Positions 44,910 to 55,100 of a stretch of 64,000 nt of DNA are shown here, piece after piece. The notes under the pieces are model-generated. The model was not told where the DNA came from, made no database searches, and saw only the letters and a list, made by a program, of their open reading frames with translations. Location: contig WTPW01000496.1 of assembly GCA_009809945.1 (NCBI GenBank), forward strand, positions 84,116 through 148,115, given 5' to 3'. The stretch's first letter is position 1. Every line of letters starts with the position of its first letter. Origin of the DNA: Gigaspora margarita. Lineage: Eukaryota; Glomeromycota; Glomeromycetes; Diversisporales; Gigasporaceae. Position numbers and translations under genes: made by a program.

Positions 44910-45161
44910 CTATTTATACACTACATGTATATACACGAGTACTAATCAATTAATTTGCAAATTCACATAATATATAAATTATAGACCAAAATTAAACCCA
45001 ATTTAAGACTAGAGTTAAGATGAGCTTTGGGATAGGAAGAGGTTATAATTTATAATAAAATTTTGCAAAAAATATTTTTTGTTAGATCTCGAAAAGTGGT
45101 TTCATAAGCAAAATTTTAAGTTATCATATGTACTTATGTTTATATACTAGTGTACAAATAG
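44910..45161. mobile_element. inverted-repeat element with conserved internal core (copy 5)
   Basis: Ends CTATTTATACACTA and TAGTGTACAAATAG are inverted at 13 of 14 positions. The core TTTTTTGTTAGATCTCGAAA then AGTGGTTTCATAAGCAAAAT is at about 45078-45120. Confidence 0.7.
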
Positions 45162-45189
45162 TAATTGCCTTATTGAATATATATATATT

Positions 45190-45460
45190 AAAAGTAGCAA
45201 ATTTTGATATTAATAATCAAATATAATTGGCTAATTTTTGTATAATGAATTCTAATTAGTTAAAGAAATATATATAACTAATTTTTTATATATTAAATAC
45301 CAAATTTTTTGAATATATATAAACTTTAAAATATTATTATCTTTATAATTATAAATTAAATAAATATCTACTTCAACAAAATTGTAGCTTTGGATTTAGA
45401 CAACAAATCTTTTAAAGAGATTTTTGTTAAAATTATTTGTTTTTGAGAATACCACTTTAT
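45190..45460. repeat. dispersed repeat, uninterrupted relative of the host of 27355-27690
   Basis: AATTGGCTAATTTTTGTATA, then AGTTAAAGAAATATATATAA and ACCAAATTTTTTGAATATAT, follows the order of the sequence on either side of the MITE at 27355-27690, without that insert. Confidence 0.55.
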
Positions 45461-45721
45461 ATTTTATATATAAATATTGGATTTTTTTTAATATTTAGTA
45501 CTATTTTATTTAATATTCAATGAATATTTAGTAAATATTCATTGAATATTTTCAAAATTTTTTTGAATGATATTCAAATATTAAAAAAATTGACTAAATG
45601 AATATTTGAAACCTTATTTTTTGAACAAGTAGGGCCTCTACCCATATAATATTATAACTATTGAACAAATACAGGGTGTAGGTAAGATTTTCTAGGTCAT
45701 GTGATCAATCGATCTTTGGAC

Positions 45722-47175
45722 TAGAGTGTTCAGTATTATACGAAAGCATAATATGCGCATAATTTACCAATTTTTCATATCGCATATGCTTCGCATAATT
45801 TAACAAAAAAACACACTCAGATTACGTAGCTTAAATATGATTGGTAGATTTATAATTATAAATATAATAGTGATAAAATTGCTTTTTTTTTTTTTTTATG
45901 TTTTCCTTCTGGGAAATACCTAGAGGTGGCGTATGGCCTTCTTTTATTAATTTTTACTTAATGGGATCCGCCTATACCACAGAATTCCTACTTGTACATT
46001 GTAATGATCTACATATGTATTACTATATTTTTAGTTCCTACCACGGCTAACCAGTACTAAGCCATCCTTTTATATTTTATTCTAACTGAACCTAATCAGT
46101 TAACCCATTTACAACTGGGGGATTTAACCGGAACTGTCCAAGTAATTCTAAGAGGCACAAATACAGATAACGGGCGAGTTTGACCGGACTCCAACCCTCA
46201 TTTCAAATTTTTCTAGAAGTCTTTCACCCCTGAGGCCGACCAAGAACAGAACAAAAGCCCCGTTAGAGCAGGTTACACAACATCTATCCAAGATGTCTGG
46301 AGAGCCTTTATCAAGCCAAACCCGAGATGTGGCTGAGCTGTCCAAATATAGTCCTAGCACCCTAATTCAAGTCATCCGTCACATGATTGTGTGTAGTTAA
46401 TTTGCCGTTTATAGGACTTGAACTGGCGACCTTATATAAAGAAGTGACAATGTCCTGGGAGCGCAACCACTATGCTATCGACCCGCAGGACTAAATTGCT
46501 TTTTAGAAAATTAATTTTTGGAAATTTTTTTTCAAATGGGCGTTTTTATAATTTTGAAAAATTATTAATGGAACATTTTTATAAAAAAAAAAAAAAAAAA
46601 AAGCTTTAACCGTTTGTTACTGTTCATATTTATTAATAACAAAACTAGAAGTTTTGATTAAAAAAAAAAAAAAAAGTTTATATGATCATAACTACAGAAC
46701 ATCTTGTTAAGAACCCTTCATATAAGACTAATTTTTATGCAAACAGAAGAAAACTTTTTTGTTAGTTTTGTCAAACTACAGTTGCTCACAAAAAAAATCT
46801 ATTGTTGATAGTTATTTGGCATCAGAAACATTTAGTGAAGACTTTGATTTAAACAAGTATTGGCATAAAAAGATGGCTTTATTACCAAATCTTAACAAAT
46901 TGCATTAGTGTATATTTGGTTGCCAGTTTCAGGAGTAGATGTAAAACGTAGCTTTTTAGCATATAACTGAATTTTAGCAGATAATAGACATGCATTGCCA
47001 GAAAATTTACTTAGAATATTAAATTTTTTGAATTTTATAAATAAATATTTTAGTGAAGTTTTAATATCACATAATTAATCACATAATTTTAAATTTATTT
47101 CGCACTCATTGCATAATTTGACCTCGATCGCATACATAATTTGCTCTATCGCATCGCATAATCCTAGACACCCTA
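45722..47175 (+). mobile_element. deleted hAT transposon nested in FB3, with transposase relic
   Basis: Ends TAGAGTGTTCAGTATTAT and, inversely, ATAATCCTAGACACCCTA; a perfect 8-bp duplication ctttggac at 45714-45721 and 47176-47183. At about 46850-47040 the plus strand carries a decayed hAT dimerisation domain: DLNKYWHKKMALLPNLNKL, then VYIWLPVSGVDVKRSFLAYN and ILADNRHALPENLLRILNFL, with a frame change and a stop. Without the SINE (45888-46492) the element is only about 840 bp, so the DDE catalytic part is deleted. Confidence 0.85.
45888..46492 (-). mobile_element. SINE with type-B tRNA head and a third body, 12-bp TSD
   Basis: The A box (TAGCATAGTGG) is in reverse at 46467-46477 and the B box AGTTCAAGTCC in reverse at 46414-46424; the T-run tail is at 45888-45897. 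The 12-bp duplication aaattgcttttt is at 45876-45887 and 46493-46504. The head matches those at 1527 and 24828, but the body (for example ATGGCTTAGTACTGGTTAGC in reverse near 46040-46060) matches neither. The 70-codon minus-strand frame at 46148-46360 lies wholly inside. Confidence 0.85.
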
Positions 47176-47539
47176 CTTTGGACTAGGTTGGGATCACGTG
47201 ATTACATGAGCACTTTCCTGTTTTACAGATCAACATAAAAAAAATAAATATACAGATCACTTTTTTTTTTAACATCACCATTCATGTTGTTGCCATTGGC
47301 ATTATCTTCAGTTTTATCTTTTGTTTATCATCAGTTGCAATTGCTATCATTGCATTTAGATAAGTTATTTTACTAGTGGCGATTTACTCTTTTTTTTTCT
47401 ATTGTCATTTTGTCGTATCTTTGAGTTTCTTGTACTGCTGTTTTATTTGTAGTATTTTATTTTTTTTTCTATAGTGTCATCATTTCTCTTGCTGTTTCAC
47501 TAGGTGTTGTGGGCTGTAATTTGATGTTAATGGGTGGGT

Positions 47540-48335
47540 TAGTATTAGATAATAAATAGAGTTAGAGATTAGATTGTAATATGAGTATGAATTTAGTATA
47601 GAAATAATTATATAAATGAAAATAATTATAAATACAAAATAAAATAAAATTAATATAAGAGGATTTAAAGAAAAAAGAAAACCAATTTGAAATAAAAATA
47701 AATCTGAATTTGAAGACAAGGTTTAATTATCCTTCCAAATAATTGGTGGTAGTTGTTCTGATAATTTTTTTTTGAAATTAAAATAAATAATTTATTAAAT
47801 AATTTTTTTAAATAAAATAAATAAAATGAATTAAAAAAATAAAAACATTAAATTAAAAAATAAAAAAATAAAATAATTTTAAAAAAAATAAAAAAATTAA
47901 AACAAATTAAAAAAAAATAAAAANAAAGATGTGTATAAGAGACAGGTATTAGATAATAAATAGAGTTAGAGATTAGATTGTAATATGAGTATGAATTTAG
48001 TATAGAAATAATTATATAAATGAAAATAATTATAAATACAAAATAAAATAAAATTAATATAAGAGGATTTAAAGAAAAAAGAGAATTTTTTTAGCCATGC
48101 TAATTGTTTAACATATTCTTACTTAAATGCATAATAGTTCTATTTGGATCGTATTGACGCCTTATCTATAAAGAATTAAAAATTTTATTAAAAATAAATA
48201 AAATAATTTTTTTAAATAAAATAAATAAAATGAATTAAAAAAATAAAAACATTAAATTAAAAAATAAAAAAATAAAATAATTTTAAAAAAAATAAAAAAA
48301 TTAAAACAAATTAAAAAAAAATAAAAAAATTTAAA
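47540..48335. repeat. near-identical direct duplication, probably an assembly artefact
   Basis: The block from GTATTAGATAATAAATAGAG to AGGATTTAAAGAAAAAAG is present at about 47540-47685 and again, apparently unchanged, at 47946-48083. The AT-rich block around ACATTAAATTAAAAAATAAA is at about 47809-47923 and 48203-48330. The middle segments differ. The second copy starts immediately after a sequencing-adapter sequence and an N, so two alleles or two repeat copies were probably joined. Confidence 0.75.
47927..47945 (+). other. Tn5 mosaic-end (Nextera-type) adapter sequence
   Basis: AGATGTGTATAAGAGACAG is exactly the 19-bp hyperactive Tn5 mosaic end used in transposase-based library preparation. 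It lies three bases after an N (47924) and at the start of a duplicated block. It is vector/adapter contamination, not fungal DNA. Confidence 0.93.
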
Positions 48336-48364
48336 TGAATTAAAATAAAGAATTTTATTAACTT

Positions 48365-48668
48365 TAACTGGCAGTGATCATTAATGGTGTGTAATTAGCC
48401 AATAAATTTGCAGGATCAGGTATAATGTGCAAATCAGTGTGTGCAACAAAAATAAAGATTTTTTTAAAAAAATGCTAATATCTCAAGAATTCGTTTATGA
48501 AACTACTTTCAACATTCTAGCAAAAAAAATTTCTTGCTAAATTTTGCATATATCTAGCACTTTGCCAAAATCCTAGGCCTCGTCCTAACTCTAAAGTAAA
48601 TGAAATGAATTTTTTTTTGTTTTATCGTTATTGGCTAATTACACACCGGTGATGATCACTGCCGGTTA
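48365..48668. mobile_element. inverted-repeat element with conserved internal core (copy 6)
   Basis: About 40-bp ends: TAACTGGCAGTGATCATTAA with GGTGTGTAATTAGCC, answered inversely by GGCTAATTACACACC and TGATCACTGCCGGTTA. The core is on the minus strand at about 48485-48545 (GTTTATGAAACTACTTTCAA, ATTCTAGCAAAAAAAATTTC). TSD not evident. It lies near the centre of FB3. Confidence 0.7.
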
Positions 48669-48885
48669 TTTGTAGTTAAATTCTAAAATAAAATAAATTA
48701 AAAAATAATAAAAAAAAATAAAGTTAAAGCTTTAAAAAAAAAATAAAATAAAATTTTTATTTTTTTTTAATTTGTTTTAATTTTTTTTCTTTTTTTTTGA
48801 TTGTGATCTAGTATCTTATTTTTGCAATAAAAAGAAAAAAATTTAAAATGAATTAAAAAAAAGGGTATATTTATTTATTGCACCA

Positions 48886-49218
48886 TGTGATATCACTAAT
48901 TTATCGCCTCTCACATGATCAATCAATCAAATTTTAAGTTCAGGTATAATGTAGCACAATTAAAAAATTCAAAACAAACATTCATTTTGTCAAAAATTGT
49001 CTATAACTCAAAACTTCATATATGAAACTACCCTTCATGCTCTAATAAAAAAAATTTCTTTCAAAATTTTATTATTAAAAACTCCTCTAACACCTACATT
49101 ACCCTTACTTCACCCTAACCCTAGCTAACAAAAAGCTGGGTTATTTTTGGGTGGTTTGATTTACATTACACCTAATCTTATGATTTGTAGTAGATGCGAC
49201 AACATTGCATGGTGCAGT
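48886..49218. mobile_element. inverted-repeat element with conserved internal core (copy 7)
   Basis: TGCACCATG (48889-48897) and CATGGTGCA (49208-49216) are perfect inverted repeats with weaker extension. The core is on the minus strand at about 49015-49065 (ATATGAAACTACCCTTCATG, CTCTAATAAAAAAAATTTC), followed by CACCCTAACCCTAGCTAAC. Close to copy 6, in the same orientation. Confidence 0.65.
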
Positions 49219-49809
49219 ATATAAATTATTCCTAAAAAAAAAATAAAACAAAATTTAATTTTTTTTTTAATGTTTTAACTTTGTTTGTTTTAATTTTTAA
49301 ATTATTTTTTTTTATTTTAATTTGTTTTAATATTTTTTTAGAATTATTTTTTATTTAATGTTTTTTAAATTATTTTAAAAATTCAGTTTAATTTAATTGT
49401 TTCTAAATTATTTATTTTTTAATTCATTTTATTTATTTTATTTAAAAAAAATTACTTTATTTATTTTAAATAAATTATTTATTTCATAATTTTAACTGTT
49501 ATGCCATAGAAAGGAGATTTTAGTGCTTTTGTATTATTTAAGTAAGAATGTGTTAAACAATTAGCATGATTAAAAAAATGATCTTGATTTCAGGTTCAGA
49601 TTTATTTTTATTTTTAATTGTTTTTTTTTTTATTTAAATACTCTTATATTAATTTTATTTATTTGTATTTTATAATTATCTTCATTTATATAATTATTTT
49701 ATACTATCTAAAACTAAACCTGCACTAATACTAACTTTATCACTACAATCTAACTTCTAATCCTATCCCTTATTTAATACTAACCCACCCATTAACAACA
49801 ATTATAGCA

Positions 49810-49905
49810 CTATGTCATCTAGTGAAATAGCAAGAGAAACAGCAAGAGAAATAGCAAGAAAGAGAAACAGCAAGAGAAATAGCAAGAGAAATAGCAAAAT
49901 GACTA
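49810..49905 (+). repeat. AGCAAGAGAAAT short tandem repeat
   Basis: About seven units of AGCAAGAGAAAT / AGCAAGAGAAAC in the right FB3 arm. The left arm has only a single unit at the mirror position (about 47485-47500), so the expansion happened after the arms formed. Confidence 0.7.
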
Positions 49906-50265
49906 AATGATGAAATGATGACACTATAAAAAAAAGAAAATAAAATACTACAAATAAAATAGTAGTACAAGATATGATGAAATGACAATAGAAAAAAAAG
50001 TAAACTGCCACTAGTAAAATAACTTACCTAAATACAATAATAGCAATTGCAACTAACAATAAAACAAAAAATAAAACTGAAAACAATGCCAATAGTGACA
50101 ACATGAATGGCAACATTAAAAAAAAAAAGTTGGTTAAAAAAAAAAGTGATCCATGTATTTATTTTTTTTAGTGCTCATGTAATCATATGATCTTGATCTA
50201 GGCCAGAAATTGATTGATCATGTAATCCAGAAAATCTTACCTACATCCTGTATCTGTCTAACTAT

Positions 50266-51289
50266 TGCTACTTGGGTGACTGGGTTAATTTTTTACAAAT
50301 CAATATAAAATAAGATATTCCAAATAACATTGCAATTAATACCACTTAAGAGAGACTTAGATTAGACCTAGTATATTTTAATACTATTGTTGTACCCAGA
50401 CTAAATCAATACAAGAAAAATAAATGAGGCTTAAATTTTTCTATTTAGTCGATTCAAATAAAAAATAAATAATGGATAGTAGTAAATATCAAAAAAATGT
50501 TACAGTCAGCTAAGTCATTAACAAAATAGCAAAAGTTGTAAAAAAATGGTCATATTGATATATTGCTGAGAACCAGTTTCATACTAGATAATGATATTTG
50601 TTACAAAAATACATAAATTGGTCAATTTATAAATGATAACTGAATCACTTGGGTTACTCTCATTATTAGTAAATATTTTATATTATAATAAAAAAAATTT
50701 TAAAATAATTAATTGTTATCATATTAAATTAAAAAAATACATTTTGTAACAATTATAATATAATTTTGACACTATTATACCAATATGCTATTTTATCTGT
50801 AGCATATTTTTTTGATAGAACATATGATATTACATTTATTTAGCAACTTTGGACAAGGCATTTCCTCTATAATTATTCCCAACATATAATTTTATTCAAC
50901 ACTAACTCTAAATCAGGTTAACTCTAATATTAAATCAGAACAATTTTATGTCAAAGAAATAATTGTCAGAGAAATATCTTGTCTTTATATAATGTTGAAT
51001 ATATGTTTTATCAAAAAATTGTGCTACAGATGAAATTGCATGTTGGCATTGTAGTGTTAGAGGAATTGAGAACAACATTTTGTGACCTAGTAATGATCTT
51101 GTAAATGAGAAGATAATCTGGAACTTGAATTTTGTGCTAGACCCAATCTCTAAGCCAATCACATTCTTACAAATAAAATTAAAAAATTTTAAATAACCTT
51201 ACTAGGTCATTTGAATTTTAAATGATTCAATAATTGGTCATTTGTCATTTGAATCATTTGAGTTATTTCAGATCATTTACTATTACTGA
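50266..51289. other. gene-free AT-rich stretch
   Basis: No gene supported. A 75-codon minus-strand frame at 50935-51162 has no recognisable motif and no neighbours of its own kind. Confidence 0.45.
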
Positions 51290-51705
51290 TAATAATTGCT
51301 ATATAGTTAAGTTCAAACTTTATTATACAAAATGATTATAGTAAACTTATTTAAAAAATCAAAATAAAATACTTAAAATTTTTATCAAAATTTGAAAAAT
51401 TTTACTAATTGGTTTTTAATTTTTATGTTTAATGAAAAAATTAAAAATTTATATTTATTGAACTTAAAAATTAAAAGTCAAATAATAAAAAGGGCTCTAA
51501 TTTTAATGAAACTTTTAGTATACATATATATTTTTTTTTCAAACAAGTTTATTTAAGCACCAATAATTAATTTATATAGTAGAATTTAGATTTTGATATG
51601 TAACAACTATTTGTAATTAACCAAAAATTGATTATATAAGCTACTTCAGATTTTTTGTAATCGAAATCATCCAAAAAGATGCTATGTTTAGAAACAAATA
51701 GTATC
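51290..51705. mobile_element. fold-back element of the FB1/FB2 group, eroded
   Basis: Inverted arms around TTGCTATATAGTTAAGTTCA and AGATTTTGATATGTAACAAC, with TTTTAATTTTTATGTTTAAT / AACTTAAAAATTAAAAGTCA in the middle. Outer words such as AAAAAGATGCTATGTTTAG recall FB2 ends. TSD not fixed. Confidence 0.5.
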
Positions 51706-51711
51706 TTTAGG

Positions 51712-51875
51712 ACTGTGTTATTAATTACTTGATTATTTTTTATTAGAGCCTACTTCTCTTCCTTTTTTTTTAATATAAATTTGGTTAGGTTTTTATATAT
51801 AATTTCAATATTTTTTACCTTCCTTTTTCTCTAAAAAATTATGAGATTTTTGTCATTCCTCTTATGATTAAAAAT
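51712..51875 (+). repeat. dispersed repeat, pair member 1
   Basis: Shares with 61625-61795 the series TGTTATTAATTAC, AATATAAATTTGGTTAGGTT, TATATATAATTTCAA and GATTTTTGTCA. Neither copy codes. Confidence 0.55.
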
Positions 51876-52051
51876 ACTTTAAAAAATTTAAAAAACTATT
51901 TAAATATTGTTTTTTTTATCCCTACTTGTAATTTAGATTTTATTTTGTTTTTATTATATTTTTTTGTGTGAGCATTGTTGGTATATAGGTTGTTAGACCA
52001 TGTGCATATATAGTGCATACATGCAGTTATGCACATGTGCCCATCTCTAGT

Positions 52052-52331
52052 CAGTGATGTACATAAGCAGTCGTGAACATGAGTTTGAACAGTCGTGGAT
52101 ATTTTTAAGCAAAAATATAAATTGAAATTACTTGAAATTTTATTATGATAACATGATTTAAAATTAAGTTAAAAAGATTTATCACTAAATTTTACATATA
52201 ATTGTATATTTTTTAATAATATATACTTTATTATAAGATGTATGGACACTATGGACACTGTGGACATGGATGTGGACATGGACATGGACAAGCCAAAAAA
52301 AGGCATGGACATAGTAAACATGACATCACTG
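52052..52331. mobile_element. 280-bp hAT-like MITE, copy 3
   Basis: CAGTGATGT...ACATCACTG ends and an exact 8-bp duplication tctctagt at 52044-52051 and 52332-52339. Same 280-bp length as the copies at 15326 and 42504, and the same right-end word ACAAGCCAAAAAAAGG, but a diverged interior with GGACATGGAC repeats, so it is a sister subfamily. Confidence 0.87.
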
Positions 52332-52549
52332 TCTCTAGTAATAACTAGGTTTTGACCAATTTTATTCTAAGGCCATACAAACTAATAAAATTGATTCTCG
52401 TCACCTGGCTGGGTCATTTTTTTAGAGAAGTTAAATTTTTTTCTATATAAAATTTTTTTATTCTTGTATGAAAAAAAAATTTTTTAAATATAACATTTTT
52501 TGCCGGCCGGTCGGGTCTTATTTGTTTGTTCTATGTGATGAGACATGGC
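52332..52549. other. AT-rich spacer
   Basis: Contains an isolated GC-rich word GCCGGCCGGTCGGGTC (52502-52517). No feature assigned. Confidence 0.4.
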
Positions 52550-52775
52550 CTAATTTGTTAAAAATAACAAAACTATATTTTTTAAATAAATTTTGTTTTA
52601 GTAATTAGAATTAAATAAACTTTTTTGTTAGATGCACCTTCATTTTTAAAAAAAAAAGTTTATTCAGATTGGACCACTGGATGCCAAAATAATTAATAAA
52701 AAACTTTTTTTTAATTCTCAAATTTTAGAGGTTTTTGCTAAAATACATAATGTATGATCACTATACTAAATATCT
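52550..52775 (+). mobile_element. 290-bp dispersed DNA element, copy 4 (eroded)
   Basis: Interior matches 37888-38178 (TTTGTTAAAAATAACAAAAC, AGATTGGACCACTGGATGCC, TTTTTGCTAAAATAC). Both end words are damaged (TAAATATCTAGGATCC at the right). Confidence 0.6.
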
Positions 52776-53282
52776 AGGATCCTTATAATATTAGTTTTAA
52801 CTTTTACAAAGTTTAGAACATTCAAACAATAGCTTTAATAATTTAGTAAATCTTTTAGCTAAAAATTAATTATCTTAGTACAAGATATTTTTCAATCATA
52901 AAATATTTATAGTACTTATTTTTTTCAATAAAAAAAATATTTAGTAAAAGTTTTACCAAATACTTTATTAGAAATATTTGCAAAGTATATAAAATTACAA
53001 TATTTTATTACAAAATAATATACTAAATAGCTATACTTTTTATATTATATATACTAAAAAACTATTGTTAGTTCTTTCTAAATACAACTCCCCTAAATGC
53101 AATACCTCTTTAAATGCATGATAGAAAAATAGCTTTATAATAGGACTTAAAGGCATCCATAAATAACATTATATTTGGGGTCCCCCAAAATATAACATTT
53201 TTTTTAATAAGTAAGAAAAAGAAGATCAAAAAAATATAACGTAATTTATAAAAATTTGTCTAAAAGTTGATCCAGAAGTCCA
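52776..53282. other. gene-free AT-rich stretch
   Basis: No assignable feature. Confidence 0.45.
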
Positions 53283-53580
53283 AATTAGATAATTTTGGTA
53301 CCATTCGAATCATCTCGAGAAGAGAATTCGAATAGTACCAAAAAACTATTTGATTTGGATTACTAGAACAAGTTTTATTAACAAAATACTATTGGTTATT
53401 ATCTTTTTTTATAGAATTACTATAAAATTAATAGTTTTTTGTCAATAACTCTTGATTGAGTGATCCAAATGAAATGCTTTTAGTACTATTAGATTTATCT
53501 TATAAAGATGAATCCAATGGTACCAAAAATTATTCAAATTGGATTACTATGTTATAATATATCCAAGTTTTTGTAAAATT
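53283..53580. repeat. two hairpin units (GGTACC-type)
   Basis: Unit one has AGATAATTTTGGTACCATTC on one arm and GAATAGTACCAAAAAACTAT on the other. Unit two (about 53450-53560) has GAAATGCTTTTAGTACTATT and CCAATGGTACCAAAAATTAT. Same design as 26515-27110. Confidence 0.65.
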
Positions 53581-53639
53581 TTATATATAAATATATGGAT
53601 TTTTATATAGTCTAGGGGGTTAAGAAAAACTAATTAGTG

Positions 53640-54051
53640 TTAAATCATTTAATTCTGTTTAGGAGAGTGCTATTTATCATCTGATTTGTTGCTACTAAGA
53701 GGCTACTCCTCCTACTCTACCTGCAAATGTGGCAATTTGATTGGTTAAAATTATTAAAAATTTAAAAATTTTTAACTTTAATATTAGATAACTTTTAAAC
53801 CAGTAATCTGTTTTGAATGATTTTACTACCAAAATATTTAGCTCAATGAAATGATTTCAACAAGCCTAAAATTATCAAAATCCAATTACAGGATTCCAAG
53901 ATTATTATAATTTGTATTGCTTTAATTATATTATTTTCATATATATTCAAAATTATTATTAAAGATTTTATAAACTTTAATATTAAATAACTCTTGAACT
54001 AGTAATTCATTTGGATAATTTTACTACCAGAATGCTTGTTTCAATAAGATA
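53640..54051. repeat. hairpin units (TTACTACCAAAAT-type), left of the 4.08-kb element
   Basis: Units with TGATTTTACTACCAAAATAT and AGCCTAAAATTATCAAAATC arms. Inverted counterparts are at 58160-58345 and 58655-58775. ATTTATCATCTGAT at about 53670 is answered by ATCAGATGATAAATAG near 59218, suggesting an outer inverted structure of about 5.6 kb. Confidence 0.5.
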
Positions 54052-55100
54052 ATTCTAATTAGGGCTTTGAAGTCTGGGTCCAGTTTGGTCTGGGTCTAGC
54101 TGAACCCAGACTCGAACCTGAACTCAAACCATAAATTTTAAAAATTTCAGACCTGAACTCGAACCTGAACCTAAAGTACTGAACCTGAACTAGACTCAAA
54201 CATGATTATAGGTTCAGTTTAGGTCTAGTTCGAAGTTCATAACTTGTTTGAGTTCAGGATTAGCATCTAATTCTAAAAATAAGTAAATTTTTGAAAAAAG
54301 TGGGTTTAAAAAAAAGAGAAAGCCAAATTAATAAAAGTTGCCTTAAGCAAAAAAAAAAAAAACTTAAAAAAAAAAACCTTCTGATAATGTTTTTTTTTAA
54401 TTTGTTACAATTTTTAATTTGTTGTAACAATTTTTTTTTAGACCATCCCTAATACTAACCTGTATTTAGTTATATTGGACAATAAATATAATATATGAAC
54501 GAATCAATTATAAGATTTTGTATACAGAGGCCATTCAAATACTAGTACGTATCTTTTATAGTATTGTTCGGGATAATACATAGAGTTACAAGAGCGAATA
54601 ACTAAAGGTAGGAACATTTCTCAGAGTAATTACTACTCATAGCACTATGGCTATGACATATAAGTCGTACTATCTTTGGGTTATATTGACATAGTGCCAT
54701 ATAGAATAGTAAGGTAGTATAGTATAATAGATGATATAGTAAAATAAGTAGCTTAATATGAAGGATGAATATCTTATTTACATTAACTTAGCTAGTTGGT
54801 TATTATACAATAATGATCTAGTAATAGAATTATTTAGACTATTTAGATCGCATTGCAAATTCAATTTAGTTTAATTAATTTATGATACAAATTTTTATTA
54901 ATTTATTTAAGCTTTCAAGTTTATACATTTATCATATTTCAAATTAAGGTATGCTTGCATATATATTATAGTTATGTCTATATCATAACACTATATTCAG
55001 TATCTTTTAAGATCTGAATCAGAATTGTAATGAGGTAAATTATCATTTGTAAATTATAGTAAATTACCAGGTAATTTATCTATAGCCCAGTAAATATATT

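Larger units (their letters stand above)
44766..45612. mobile_element. AATATTC-rich hAT-like element, interrupted
   Basis: The left part (44766-44905) and right part (45500-45612) are mirror copies built from ATTCAATGAATATT, TTCAAATATTCA and TGAATATTTGAAAC words, with outer words TAGAGTTCTGATTCAATG and, inversely, GAATATTTGAAACCTTA. The design resembles the element at 6696-7147. No convincing TSD. The core element at 44910-45161 and another repeat lie inside. Confidence 0.45.
45645..50265. mobile_element. large fold-back element FB3, about 4.6 kb with nested insertions
   Basis: Arms are inverted copies of each other. The left arm starts near ACAGGGTGTAGGTAAGATTT (45671) and continues after the hAT insertion with ATCACGTGATTACATGAGCA (47200). 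The right arm ends CTCATGTAATCATATGATCT (50172) ... AATCTTACCTACATCCTGT (50233-50251). Inner arm words match too (CATTCATGTTGTTGCCATTG at 47280 against CAACATGAATGGCAACATT near 50100). Each arm is about 1 kb. The only coding signal is the transposase relic in the nested hAT element. Frames at 47480-47719 and 49802-50011 are repeat sequence. The left arm is distorted by a misassembly (47927-47945). Confidence 0.7.
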
